Source: Ophioderma brevispina
Taxonomy: Eukaryota; Echinodermata; Ophiuroidea; Amphilepidida; Ophiodermatidae
Assembly: GCA_023653785.1 (NCBI GenBank)
Contig: JAMKCH010011945.1
Span: 1-64,000, forward strand
Direction of reading: 5' to 3'
Length of the DNA: 64,000 nucleotides
The notes below the pieces were generated by a model. That model was given only the letters and a program-made list of their open reading frames with translations, searched no databases and was not told the DNA's origin. The first letter of the stretch is position 1. The number at the start of each line of letters is the position of its first letter. The position numbers were made by a program, and so were the translations under genes. Shown here one piece after another: positions 24,701-36,597 of the stretch.

Positions 24701-25990
24701 TGTTTATTTAATGATTATTGGAAGGTGATTGTGTTAGCCAAGTTCCTCCCCTGTTATGAAGTGATCGTTGAATGCGTTGTAGCTATGTCAAGCTGCAGTT
24801 ATCTGCTTATTATTATAGGGAAGAGGTCAGGGATTTGTATAGTGTATATCTTCCTGCCTAGAATGTTTGAGGAATGTCCAGTTTTGGTAAGATCATTTTT
24901 GAATTTCTGACGTTGTTCTGTGTTGTGTTTTTTCTTGGCAATACGAATGATTGTGTGATTTATTTGTTTTTTGTTTTTTGGATTGTTTGTTTTTGGTTGC
25001 TGGTGTGTTTTTCTTCGGTATGTTTTGTAGAGGTCCGTGCTTGTGTATTTTATTTGACTTGGAAATTGCTGTTGTCCTCCAGGGCTGCTTCTGGTTACGA
25101 TTTTTAAGTCTTCTTTTGTAAGGGTAATGATTCGTTTAATGTTTGGATAAGTTGTAATGAAGTTGCTGTCTCACTTTAGGGTCATTTTTCTGTGAGTATA
25201 TGTTCCCATGATTCGTGTTGACTCTACGGTGAAATGTGGCGAATTTTGTGATCTCTGTAATCACGTTTAGTGATTGTTGTTTTGGTTGCATTCTTTATTT
25301 GTGAGAGATTTCTGATGAATTTGGGAAGTGATCTGTCAGGTTTCAGTGACAACTATCCCTGGTGTGGATTCTGTGTCAGTGGAGTTTGGATAATGGTATC
25401 CTATGAGCGTGGCTGTGTTATGCGTATTCTTGTGGTCTGTTAATTTTGGGGATATAAGAGTTCGCATTTATGTGTTTGATAAAATCATAATGTGTGGGAT
25501 GAGTGGAATAATTGAAAGATTGATATTAAAGTCAACCCACAATATATACGTCACTTTTGGTTTTTTATTTCAGTGAGAAGGCTGCTCGAAGCTGTTGTTA
25601 CAATTTTGGATTGTGTGTCTGGCGGAGCAATCTGTAAATAACTCCCACAGTTACGTGTTTGGGGTCTATTGTTGATGTTAATGGTGAGATCGATTAAAAG
25701 TGAGTCAAATTCTGGTCCTGGTTTTGTGTCAATGATTTTGGTATGAGAGGTGAAACTTTTTTATTTTAAAGAACAAACCCCCCCTTCCTCTGGCCGGTTG
25801 ATCGGTCCTGGGATGTACGTGTACCATTAAAGGATGTGGTGACTGGTGTCAGTAAGCCATGTTTTCTGAGAAATTGCTAAGACAGAGAAAGAGTGGTTGG
25901 ATGAGCGAAGGTCGTTTATTGATTTCTTCATATGATTTTGTGATACTACGACAGTTGGAAGTGAAATATAGAAAATGAGTCATTCTTGAT
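21800..25990 (-). mobile_element. Non-LTR retrotransposon (LINE), minus strand, decayed and interrupted
   Basis: The minus strand shows, 5' to 3', endonuclease-like pieces near 25760-25400 (a VGVIYR-like and a DFN-like stretch), an RT entry block near 24628 (KPGKSAGTDKI), then QYGFRPKPSTYMALPEL near 24330, the palm motif GVYLDLSKAFDTI near 24220 and GPLLFIIYM near 24030. Frames are broken throughout. The 3' part is split by an 801-bp TTAA element at 22801-23601. A TTGAATAAATAA-like end lies near 21820 on the minus strand. The short plus-strand frames in this interval are antisense shadows. Confidence 0.85.
22801..23601. mobile_element. TTAA-flanked inverted-repeat DNA element, copy 1
   Basis: TTAA at both edges (22801-22804 and 23598-23601) brackets inverted ends: left TTAACACTTAAGTGCCCAAG, right (complement) TTAACAACTAAGTGCCCAAG. 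A subterminal motif CCTTGGG(C)CACTAACGGAA recurs at about 23003 and 23558. TTAA target duplication is the hallmark of piggyBac-type transposases; no transposase frame is present, so it would be a non-autonomous member. It interrupts the minus-strand LINE, so it is younger than that LINE. Length 801 bp, close to the 815-bp copy at 37808. Confidence 0.8.
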
Positions 25991-26310
25991 GGTTTTAATT
26001 AAGTGTGTTGAAGCTGTCGTCGTGTGATAGCGGGAGTCAGAACGCAGAATTGTTTGGTGGGTGTGATGAAGATGGGTTGGTCACATGTTTTGAGATTTTT
26101 TTTGATATGGGGGCCGTAGTACGGGTTTATGCAAAGGGAATTAAGTTTGATGATGTTCAAATTTAGTGTTGGTGAAAAATTCAATTAAAGTGATGCGCGA
26201 AAGTCTTCGTCGTGAGCTGGGGTGTTTGAATGGCAGTTCGTATATTGCAGGGGAGGACGCATACTGAAAAGGATAAATCAAGGAAAATATACCCGAGGGG
26301 GTTAAGAGGG

Positions 26311-26374
26311 AAGAGAGACTGATAGAGAGAGAGAGAGAGAGAGAGCGAGGGGAGAGAGAGAGAGAGGAGAGAGA
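26311..26374. repeat. GA microsatellite
   Basis: An interrupted (GA)n run. The serine/leucine-rich minus-strand frame across it (26181-26453) is a product of the repeat. Confidence 0.9.
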
Positions 26375-26584
26375 ATGGGTTGGGTGCGTCCATATGAAAA
26401 GGGAAGAAAGTTAAAGAGGGCAAATGAGAAACCGGGTATATAAAGTCCGGCAAAAAAATTTTACCTATAACAAAGATGTGTTTACAATTTCAGACAAGGA
26501 AAGCAATGAAACAAGCTCACAGAATAAAAACAACCAATGGGCTTAGACAAAACAAAATTAGCTAAGAGATTATTTAGAAAAAGC

Positions 26585-27740
26585 TTAAGTACCGTTGTGT
26601 CCCAAAAAAAACAAACGCAACACTTGGTGGGCAGGCGCCATAAGTTTTGAACAAAAACACGTGACTACTTATTCTTTGTTGTAAGTAAGATGGACTGTTC
26701 GCTATATCCCTGAAGAGTTTCATAAAGAATAGAGTCCAAATATTTTTTAGATATGACCCGAACCTCAAGTAAACATCAGGACCCCATTTAACCAATTGAG
26801 GCGCTATTAACTACAAATACGGTGGCCCTGTACGTTTTGCGCCCAGAACACCAGAAAAACCACCCATACGAATCTCTAATTCCAACCACCATTTTTCAGT
26901 TCCACTTTTTTAAAAGACAGGGTGCTGTCAACAATATCTAAACGATATATGTTTACATTGGTAATAATAGCTAAAAAACATGCTTTTCACACCTTAAAAG
27001 ATCATATGAATGTATGATCACAACAATCTTCTCTTCGTATTGTCTAAATAATACTGCATCATTGGATTAGAGCTAATCATTCAATCACATCATTTTGTGA
27101 CGGCACACAAAGAGTTATCCTTCACCCAAAATTTCAATGACAAAATGAATATACTAATATTGGTTTGAGTTTTCCTAAGTGAAAACTAGGTTTTACTTAA
27201 TAAAGTTGAGAATGATAACATTATTTTCAGTAAATGCAAGTTGAAAGACCAACGCCGTTATCATTTTATGTAATGGGGAAGTTTGTCTAGTGACTTGGTC
27301 ATAGCTTTTTATATCCTTCTTGATACTATTTTATCACCAATAATTAATGTTTTATTAATATCAGTTAAATAATAATTATGTAATGCATGTCATTGACCCA
27401 TTAGAAGTTGTTCTGCAAGAAATTTGGGCAAGTAATGTTGATTGCAATCAATATTGTATTTTGGCCATTCTGTCTTCATTGCCAGTCTTGTGGTTACCAA
27501 CCAGCTCCTCATTTTTTGTAAAATGGGTTCTGCGGGTAATGATTGTTGGGGGGCATATCGTAATCACTATTGACTCTATCTTTATTAATTTCAGAAATAT
27601 TAGCCTTAAGCAGTCCCACCTTAACCCTAGAAAAAAAAAAAAAAAAAAAAAACAAGCAAAGCTAGTAGTCACGTGCCTTTGTCAAAACTTATGACGCCTG
27701 CCACCACGTGTGCTGTTTTTTTGGACACACGTACATCAGT
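26585..27740. mobile_element. Inverted-repeat DNA element, full copy
   Basis: The left arm (26585-26720: GTGTCCCAAAAA, CGCAACACTTGGTGG, AAGTTTTGAACAAA, CACGTGACTACTT) is the reverse complement of the right arm (27600-27740, a diverged version with a long A run). The interior matches 6620-7500. No transposase frame is visible. Total size is about 1.15 kb. The superfamily cannot be assigned from the ends. Confidence 0.65.
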
Positions 27741-28265
27741 TGTACAAAAAGTTGGGTTTCTTCATACACGGGGGGGGGGGGGGGGGGGGCGGCAAGGGTA
27801 ACAGAATTAACAAAATACAAATTGATTAAATATATTTATACATATACTAAGACAGCATTTACTGTGAAAATTTAGGTTGCTTACAAATTCAATTCAAGGA
27901 CTTTTAACAAAGGTAGAAAAAAAACATAAACCGCGTGTTTGGTTCCAAAAGACCTGCAGGGGAAATACGACAATGAGGTGGCAGGTGTCATTAAGCAACG
28001 TGTACATCACGAGCAATGGCTGTCTTCATAAGACGCAAAGTACAAAACTGAACTGAGATGACAGCATAAACACTGTTATCACAATTAGAGAAAAAAAAAG
28101 AAGGGTAGCATTAAGCAAGCGCAGAAACAAAGTAATGGAAGCATGGATACCATGGCTTAGTCTTGCTGTAATGTTTAAACGATTTATAATAACAATGTGT
28201 GTGTACACATGAGAAATGCTAAGTTAGAAAGTAATAACTAGTGGTCCTTCTACGTTATAGAAGCC

Positions 28266-29205
28266 CTGGAGCCTAGCACCATTGTAGAACACATCTCAAT
28301 TACACAAAAGTTTGAGTGATTAATATGTTGACAGACTGACAGAAACCCCTGAAACGTGATCCTTAAGTGCCGTGGCCGCAAGTGGTGCCTTAAGGAGAGG
28401 GGGCCAAAACAAAGTTTGTACAAAGTTTTTGGTAAAAAATTGTAAATTTATCCAATCATGATTGAAAAGCACACCATGTTATGTGTCTAACCATAAGATT
28501 CAGAAAAGGTATAGTTTGTATAGGTTACAGCCTAAAGTTTCAGAGTTATAGGCTAAACACAAAATCAATGATAGGGTCAATTTTAAATTGTACAGGGGTC
28601 AAAATTTTAAATTGCTCCGATTTGGAAAAAACAATGGTGCAAATTATTGGTGGAGTTCATAGGATTAAATAAGGAATAGTTTGACTTCCTTAAATGCTTA
28701 TTTCCGATGTGGAAGGGCACAGAAGGTCACGTCCATTGCATCATGGGGTTTGATCTTGTTCCCCCCTACTTTCTTAAGCCAGCATTTGAGAACCCTCAAA
28801 ATTATTCCTTAATTTTAATCCTATGAGCTCCACCAATAATTTGCACCATTTTTTATCCAAATCGGAGCACTTTTAAAATTTGACCCCTGTGCAACTGAAA
28901 TTGACCCTTTTTGTAATTGATTGTTGATGTTTTAGCCTATAACTCTGAAACGTTAGACTGTAGATATTACAAACTATACCTTTTCTGAATCCTATGGTTA
29001 GACACATAACATGGTTGTCTTTCAACATATGGATCAATTTAACAAATTTTGACCCACTGTACAAACTTTGATTTGGCCCCCTCTCCTTAAGGCACCACTT
29101 GCGGCACTATATAATCAGTTGCAGGGTTTCTGTTCAGTCTGTCAACATATTTACTCACTCAACCTTTTGTACTTGAGATGTGTGACAAATGTGTGCTAGC
29201 TCCTG
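28266..29205. mobile_element. Long foldback (inverted repeat) element
   Basis: Left arm (about 28266-28690) and right arm (about 28793-29205) are reverse complements over roughly 400 bp, with a spacer near 100 bp. Shared blocks include ATGTTGACAGACTG, AAGTGGTGCCTTAAGGAGAG, ATGTGTCTAACCATA, TTCAGAGTTATAGGCTAAAC, and GGTGCAAATTATTGGTGGAG. No coding frame is convincing; the two short frames at 28481-28672 and 28873-29064 are the two arms read in mirror image. Confidence 0.85.
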
Positions 29206-29879
29206 GGTTTTAGGTAGCAAACAACGAGATAATGAGGAATCTATGATTTACATTATGTGCCAGAGTATGTGTGTGGTGTGTTTGTTTGTGCTGTGTGTTG
29301 TTATTGTGTGCGTGGGCCAATGTGTGTGTGTGTGTATGAGTTTGCTCTGTACTTATGAGTATGAGTACATGAATGTAATAGGCTTGTACAAAAACAACTG
29401 AGTAAACGAAACTCAATTGACCCGAGATGCAAAAGGCCGATGGCCATGACTTTATGTGTTTCAATAAGTACAAAGAAATTGTCTACCAAAACTTATTGAT
29501 GGCCCGAAAAATAACATAATTGTAACATAAGTCAAGAGCACATGAACGTACTCTAAATTCGATTACATATAATAAGTACAAAAAAATATCTAAGCAGTAT
29601 ACCAGATGAATTTAGACGAAAACGAATCAAATAAGCCAAACATTATGTTGAGGTGTGTGTGTGGGTGTTTGTGTTTAACCATAAAACGCAAATACCGAGA
29701 ATGTTTATACAAGTACATAAAGCGATCATGTGAAAGTTACCAGGTGACATTATAACAAAAATCAATTAACTCAAGATACAAATATACCAGGTTGAGATTG
29801 ATTACAAAAAACAAACTACCAAGATACATTATTGAGATCAGTAAATAACATTATCATGCTTAGAGGTGTCCGATTACGC

Positions 29880-30060
29880 GATAATATCTGATCCTACGCA
29901 TGATAATGATAAAATTGGATGATTTTGCGCGCATATTGTGGTTTGCTTGATGCTTTAAAAATATTGGGCTCACTGCTGTCTCGCCCAATATGTTTGCAGC
30001 TCATAGCTGGACCAATACTAAATTGGGTATGAATCAATCCAATTTGATTATATAATTGCA
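29880..30060. repeat. Dispersed repeat, inverted partner of 36220-36390
   Basis: ATAATGATAAAATTGGATGA, then ATATTG, TCGCCC, AGCTCATAGCTGGACCAAT-like blocks occur in reverse complement and same order at 36390-36220. The 103-codon minus-strand frame at 29894-30205 overlaps this repeat. Confidence 0.6.
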
Positions 30061-31560
30061 CATGTAGATTAAACAATGACAGCAGTATAAAGCCCGGTAC
30101 ACGACACCTACTCTTGTAAGATGTAGATTGATGACAAACCAGTCTAGAAAGGGGACCGATGCGGTTTCTGTTTTTTAATTTTGTAATGTAGAATGATTTA
30201 ATCAAATACTTAATACTTGATGAAAATATATTACATGAAGTCTAAATAATATTATTACTTTGAATGGAAACCGTAAAAGCCTGTATTTTACGGGGTTTTG
30301 TAGGAAGAATTGCTGCCAGATTGTGCTTGTAAATGTAGATAGTATTTTCTCTGTAAACCTTAGTACCTTAATAGTATAATTGAAAATTCTTATAATGTAC
30401 GATAAGTTGATTCGGAAAAAACAATAAAAGCTCCAGTTGTAGTCGTTTTATACGCTTAGTAAATTGGACATAAAATTTACAGTATTGCTGTGTTTCCTAA
30501 TTGCAGCATCGGCCTCCTACCCCTCCCTACATATGTAAATACAGCTAGGACATCCAAAGTGTATGTATCTAACGTTTGAAACCCTGGGTTTGTGAATGAT
30601 GGGACATAGTAACTTCCATAAACGTTAAGTGGAAGAAGTTTTGATTGATCTGTTTATGTTTGTATTGAAGGTGTATATTTGATCTGTTTGCAGTGTAAAA
30701 GGAATCAAAAGATCACTATTTTATCAAGAAGAAAGCTTTATCTTACTTATTAAGTCATTTATATTTGTATTAAGTTTACCGAGGACGAAAATCATTTTAA
30801 GATCCGACACATACAGCACAAGTATTTTAGACTTAATACTTGATTTCAATTTAAAATATAAAACAAATAAAACAAGTCCTTAATCATATTGTACTTTTAC
30901 AGTAACTATTTAAGTTAGTCAGTTAGCTCCAATTGTCAATGAAAATAAATACAACTTTCTAATTTCAAATAACGAAGCTATAGGAAGGTATATTGGCAAT
31001 TAGTGTCAAAATGGTGTTTCTAAAAATCGTTTAAAAACCAAAGATTTCGGAGTTAGTGTCTATGGTACAATTTGAAAAGAAATTGACATTCCAATGGATA
31101 TATTTGATTTTGGTAATCAGAAGACCATTACGTAGGGTTTCCACATTTGAAAGTCACAGCACTCGTACAATATAGTGAAAAACGTTATTATGAGTAAAAA
31201 AAAACAAACCTTGTGAGGTGAGATGGCAGTTTGCCGGAATTCTAACTGCGGTGACTCCAAGGTATTCAAACTTGTATTCAAGGACTCTGCCGTTTAAATT
31301 TCAAATTCAAATGCCCATCACTATTTCTGATTATCAAAGTGGGTATTTATTGAAAATGCAGATGATATTTTCAGATTATATAACACATCTTTCGTTATTG
31401 GAAGGAAGGAAATAATTTCCCTCTATCTACTCAATAAAACGAAGTGCAATAGGGTGTTGATTACAATTATATGAGTTAATTTAAATGAGTAATCTTTTAA
31501 TGGACATAATCAGTATTGTAATTGAGATGGCTGATAATGTGAATAGTAATTTTTCTACAT
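30061..31560. other. No recognisable gene
   Basis: Very AT-rich. A block at 30250-30380 (GGAAACCGTAAAAGCCTGTA, GAATTGCTGCCAG) is the reverse complement of 33050-33165. Nothing else was recognised. Confidence 0.35.
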
Positions 31561-31561
31561 G

Positions 31562-31769
31562 CACTGCAAAAACTAGGGTGTTAAAATTAACACCGCCGGT
31601 GTTCTAAGAGGATCACACCAAAAGAATGTCAAAATTAACACCCTATTGTGTTATTTTAACACCAAATAGTGTTAAAATAACACAAAGGTGTTGCATTTTG
31701 ACACCCTCTTGGTGTGGTCCTCCTAGAAAAACCGGCGGTGTTAATTTTAATACCCTATCTTTTGCAGTG
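31562..31769. mobile_element. Palindromic MITE, 208 bp
   Basis: It begins CACTGCAAAAACTAGGGTGT and ends with the near-perfect inverse (…ACCCTATCTTTTGCAGTG). Inner arms alternate GTGTTAAAATTAACACC-type palindromes, with a centre near AACACCAAATAGTGTT. It is non-coding. A clear target-site duplication was not found (flanks TCTACATG and TGTACTCA). Confidence 0.85.
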
Positions 31770-32017
31770 TGTACTCAAAATCACATTACTTTATTGCGCT
31801 TATTTTAGTAAGTACACAGAGAATTATCAAGTTATTTTAATTATTAATCAAGTAAGTTGCTGAAACTCAAAATAATATCGTAGGTATGAGGGGAAATATA
31901 GCAAAGAAAAGAGGAAAAACGAAAACGATTTTAAGGTACTATGCTTTACATTTCATTATTGATCTTAATTCGGCTGTAAATTAATCATGTAAGTAACTTT
32001 TATACATGTAAGCCTAT

Positions 32018-32090
32018 CTAACTGGGAATCGAACCTGGGACGCTCTGATATGAACCCAAATACCTATAACCACGATACTATGCTACCTTT
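32018..32090 (-). repeat. tRNA-like sequence, probable SINE head
   Basis: On the minus strand TAGTATCGTGGTTATAGG resembles a polymerase III A box, and CAGGTTCGATTCCCAG resembles a B box about 35 bases downstream. The ends do not form a 7-bp acceptor stem, so it is not a functional tRNA gene. A tRNA-derived SINE head or tRNA fossil is the likeliest reading. Confidence 0.45.
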
Positions 32091-32674
32091 TATACAGGGA
32101 ATATATAAGAACATTGAATTTATATGCATTACTTTCCTTTCAAATTAATATATTGCAAATTAAAATGAACAAATATAATACCAAAATGTGAAAGGGTTTC
32201 AACAAGAAGTTTTTGAATTATCTATAAAAAAATTGAAGTGAAAATAAGTCAAACAAATTGTCTTGTTGTTATAACTTTGAATTACTAACATATAGCTGAT
32301 TTGAATCTTTTTTACTTAATTACAGCTTCAACAACAAACTAATTTCCAGGAACAGGTGTAAACTGAGTAATTGTTACTATTTTTTTGCACAATTTACATT
32401 TAATACATGTATGTTTGTGTTAACATTTCTCAAATGAAATAAGGGTATTTGTGAAATTATTCTCATGAAACGTATAGTTGTACCATTACAAAATAAAAAA
32501 ATTAACTATTTGATGTATAAAAACAATAAAAAAATAATAAAATAAAACTCAACTGGCGCGATTCAAAACTGACAAACGTAGGTTCCTTTTTGCCGTGCTC
32601 AGCGCCCGGATCGTCGCTATATAGACAGTCAAGACATCTTACATTCTAGTAAAGAACACAGCTAAAAATGCATT

Positions 32675-32896
32675 CACTGTAAAAATTATTTTACTCAATG
32701 TTGGGAAAAAAGGACACAGCTCTTACTGTTGAGTAAAAATCTTAGTCAAAGTTGAGTAAACCTTAGTCATTCTTTGGTAAACCTTAGTCATTGTTGGGTA
32801 AAATATACTCAGCTTTGTGTAAAGTTTACTCAACTTTGACTAAGATTTTACTCAACCAAAGGGTTGTGACCTTTTTTACTCAACATTTTTAGAGTG
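32675..32896. mobile_element. Palindromic MITE, about 222 bp
   Basis: It starts CACTGTAAAAATTATTTTAC and ends ...TACTCAACATTTTTAGAGTG, with arms built of GTTGAGTAAA / TTTACTCAAC and TCTTAGTCAAAGTTGAGTAA repeated in both orientations. It is non-coding and close in style and position to the 31562 element, but with different arms. Confidence 0.8.
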
Positions 32897-33029
32897 TATT
32901 TTTGTTTAAACTTATTACCACTACTAAAGCAAAATACTATTTTGTCCAATTTTCCAGGCCTATTACGACTAAATTTATAAGAGAGGTTCCTATTTGAACG
33001 TAGAATTATATCAAGATTATTATGCACTA

Positions 33030-33180
33030 TTATGGATTTTCAATTATAGGTTATTTACAGGAAAAATACTGTCAATCTTACAGGAAAACACTGGCAGCAA
33101 TTCTGCTAACAAAATCCCATAAACTACAGATTTTATAGTTTCCATCCAAATTCACTTTATATTTTACTGTTTAATGCATT
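33030..33180. repeat. Inverted partner of 30240-30380
   Basis: CTGGCAGCAATTCTGC.AACAAAATCCC...TTTCCATCC is the reverse complement of the block at 30250-30330. The two copies lie about 2.8 kb apart, on either side of the palindromic MITEs. Confidence 0.55.
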
Positions 33181-33939
33181 ATGATTTACCAAAATTAAAG
33201 GTCCATGGTCGGATCGCTACTAGCCTCAGTCCCCGGGACTCCATATTTTTACCGAAAGTGGTAAAAATTTGGTTATAAATAAGAAACTACTATTTCTCCA
33301 TTTACACTGTGAAATATTGGGCTAAAAGATGTTTGGTTTCGATGTCTGAGCGAAAATATGCCCCATTTTGGTCGACTCAATATTAGTTTTGCTCTGGTTT
33401 TACCCGTACTCTATGGTGGAAGGCCATACTAATTAAAGATTAAAAATTATAGACTTATATGCAACGCGTAAAATTTGGTTGACATTTGTTGATATGCCTA
33501 CTACGTTTTAGCGTGTTCGTGTGCTTTTTATTTTCAATCAACACATTCAAAATCCTGTATAACTTTTTAACAGTTACTGTTAATTTTCAAAGTAATTATT
33601 TGGCAGAATTGTTGTCAGTACAATACTGCAAAATTTTATATTTTTAGGAGCAATTCTCGTCTCACATCTACACACTAAAGTGACAGGAGGGATTTTTTTT
33701 ATCTTTTTTATTTTTTTCTCTCAAAATTGCACTGGATCGATGTTTGTTCACCTACCGAGAATGTTCCGAAGTTTTATTGGACAAACCGGTGCAAAAGGAA
33801 ACAGCACCCGTGTTTTTTTTAACTTGCCTGACTATCGTTAATTGTCCCCATAGAACACCATGCTTTGACTTTCTGTCGACGTGCCCACGACAGAAGTACT
33901 AAATCATCATCTTTTACTAGGTGGACAAATCTGACTTTT

Positions 33940-34210
33940 TTTCTGAAAATGATTTAAAACTAGTGGTTTCTATGGCCAAATTTCCTGTAGAATCCAAAAA
34001 TGACCTTTTGTTTTCAACATGTTTTATGTCTTATTGCTAAAATTAACGAAATTCAAAATGGCCGCCAAAATAGATCGTTTTTTTTTCGCTCAATCGCCTA
34101 CTTTTTGGGTAGATACCACCACTTTTATAATGTCTTACTATAGGTTTTTCGGTCAAGAAACTCACATCTGACTTTTTAAAGTGTTTACCCCTACCTACCT
34201 AAAATGAGTT
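33940..34210. repeat. Inverted repeat arm left of a LINE (partner 36598-36905)
   Basis: Blocks ACTAGTGGTTTCTATGGCCA, TAGAATCCAAAAA.GACCTT, ATTCAAAATGG.CGCC, CCTACTTTTGGGTAGATACC and TCTGAC.TTTTAAA recur in reverse complement at 36905-36598. The pair brackets the LINE at 34440-35960. Confidence 0.75.
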
Positions 34211-34439
34211 TATGTGTGAAATTTTGATAATTTTCATATTTTTTTGTAAATAATTTCGTTTGTTGAAACTATAATCAGACTAAAAATATGATATCACGAC
34301 ATTTGAAGCATACCTTAGCCTTGAATGCTAAATGGACATCAATCCTTGTTAGTCCCATGCATGTTGCTTCAACAATAGTCTAATGTCATTGTCAAATTTG
34401 GCTCCTCAGAGGTGAGTGTTTAGATTATTATTGCGAGTG

Positions 34440-35960
34440 GAGAGATAGGGATTGGTGTGCTGATGGAGTTGTGTCAGAGAGTGCTAGATGAATGAGGAGG
34501 GTGCCGGAGGAGTGGGTAGTGAGCGTGGTAGTTCAATTTTTAAGGGAAAGGGGATGCAATGAGTTGTTGCGCATATAGGGGTGTGAAGCTGTCAAGGAGC
34601 GGGTTCTAGAGAATAGGATTCGAAGATAGTGGAAGTGGATGAGATGCAATATTGGTTTAAATGCCTGGGAAGGGAATATCGAGCTAAAGGGTAAAAGCTG
34701 TATATGTGTTTTGTAGACCTGGAGAAGGCTTTTGATAGAGTACCACGAGGAAAGTGTGGGAGTGGGGCGTTGAGGAAGAGAGGGATTCCAGAAGCAAGGT
34801 TAGAGCCATGATGACTTTGTTAGAAGGAGCAAAGACAAGAGTTTGAGTGGGATCTGATTTGTCTGAAGAGGTTGAGGTGCAGGTGGTGTGCATCAAGCTT
34901 CTGTACTTTCGTCGCCATTGATTTTTGCCTTGTGATTGTGTTAGTCACGGAGATGCAAAGAAGGTTTGATGAATGAGACGTTGTATGCTGATGACTTGAT
35001 TGTATTGATTGTAATGTGTGAGACAATGTAGAGACTGAGGGATAATTTTGGAAATGGAAGAAACTTTTGAGAGTAAGGTCTGAAGGTAACCTTGGCAAAA
35101 GAGTGGCTGGTGAGCAGGGTGGAGAGGAGGTGGTACTGGTAGTGAGTAAGGTAGAGCCATGTGCGGGTGTGGGAAGAGGTGAAAGCAACTTAGTGACCGT
35201 GTGAGAATATGGGAAGTGGATCCATGGGAAATGCACAAGATGAAGAGAGTGTTTGCAAGAGATTTATGTGTGGAGATGTGAGAATGGTGCTGGAGGGATG
35301 AATGGAACAGGAGGGAAAAAGGTATGTGAAGAGGGTGGAATTCGGGAAGGAGTTCAATACCTGGGGGACAGGGTTAATGGGTGTGGTGATGCGAGGTGCC
35401 TGTGACAGCTAGAGTGAAGCATGGGTGGGTGAAGTTTAGGAATGTGGGGAGTTGCTGCAAGTGAAAAGATATCCTTTGAAGATGAGAGGTACGGTGTATA
35501 AGAGTTGTGCGGATAGTGCTATGCTGTATGGGCGCGAGACATGGTTCCGAGCGAAAATGAGATGGGGATTCTGAGGAAGGACAGTGAGCAATGATGATGA
35601 GCGATGGGGGGTGTGAGTTGATGGATAGACTGAGGACTTGATGCATTTTTGGGGTTTGGAAAAGCCGTGACCCGGTGTGGCGAAGGCAATAGTGTAAACG
35701 TTGTTATGAGTTACGTGCGGAGGAAGGATACGAGCATGTTTTAAGAAGGGCTTTGAGTTCGAGTGGCAGGTTTGAGGAGGGGACTTGGAAAGAAGCAAGT
35801 GGAGGAGGAGAGTAGGGGGGTTTGGGTTAAGGATGGAGTATGCATTGAATCGGGCTAAAGTGGTAGAGGAGAAGGGCGGGTGCTGCGAAGTTTCTGTGTT
35901 GTGTTGTGCTGCTTTCTGTTTCTTCTTTTTCATTCTGATAAGAGTTAGTCTTTTGGATAT
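34440..35960 (+). mobile_element. Non-LTR retrotransposon fragment, RT to C-terminus
   Basis: Plus-strand frames near 34705 give CFVDLEKAFDRVPR after single-base corrections, then VRAMMTLLEGAKTRV and SDLSEEVEVQV near 34800-34880, a YADDL-like TGCTGATGACTTG near 34987, a zinc-knuckle-like GKWIHGKC near 35215, VAKAIV-type bases near 35680 and GLRMEYALNRAKV near 35828. This order is typical of the C-terminal half of an RTE/jockey-like polyprotein common in marine invertebrates. It is heavily frameshifted. The large minus-strand open frames (34820-35990) are antisense shadows of this GA-rich strand. Confidence 0.8.
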
Positions 35961-35964
35961 CTTA

Positions 35965-36597
35965 ACTGTGTGCAAGTAGTTTGGCTTCAATTGCTCTCAC
36001 GACAATCACATTGTCAGATGTCCGTGCCCATTTCCCCACTGTTGTTTGTTCTCCACGTTACCAAATTTGTAAATGAAGGATCATCAAGCAGGCGATTCAC
36101 TGAGAATGTTTTTGCGCAGTGATTTTGAAAACCAATGTGACCCCCCACTAGGCCAGTAAGAGAACTTTGTCTATGACCATTGACAATCATCGACATATGA
36201 AGGAACCCCTACGGGCTTAACCCCAATTCTGAAATAAAAATTTGATCGATTAAGCCAAATTAATTGGTCGAGCTATGATTGCAAAAATTGGGGCGAGACG
36301 CAGTCGAGCCATATTTTAAATCATAGCGAGACCATTAATATTGGGCGTAAATCATCCAATTTTATCATTATTATTTTTTGGATCCGATATTTTCCCACAC
36401 TTGGACATAACCCAAAACATGATAATGTTTAAATCGACTTAAACTTTTTGAACAAGACCTAACCAAACTGGAACACACACATATGGACATGCCACTTGCA
36501 AATCCCTGCTTCAAGACAGGTGGATAAAAAAAATATACCAGTAAATAACATATTTGAGCAACCAGAATGATAATACTTTAAAATTATGAAATTATCA
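35965..36597. other. LINE-flanking sequence with a dispersed repeat
   Basis: Positions 36220-36390 are the reverse complement of 29880-30060. No gene is seen. Confidence 0.45.

Noticed and set aside
24529..25107. Plus-strand hydrophobic frames (60-77 codons)
   Set aside because: Antisense to the minus-strand LINE.
26181..26453. 90-codon serine/leucine-rich minus frame
   Set aside because: Runs across a GA microsatellite.
29189..29473. Cysteine/valine-rich plus frame and threonine/histidine-rich minus frame
   Set aside because: Both derive from a TG/GTGTG-rich stretch.
32018..32090. Functional tRNA gene
   Set aside because: A- and B-box-like words are present, but the ends do not pair into an acceptor stem; annotated only as tRNA-like.
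34820..35990. Long minus-strand open frames (138 and 184 codons)
   Set aside because: They are antisense to a recognisable plus-strand LINE; serine/threonine/histidine richness follows from the GA-rich coding strand.
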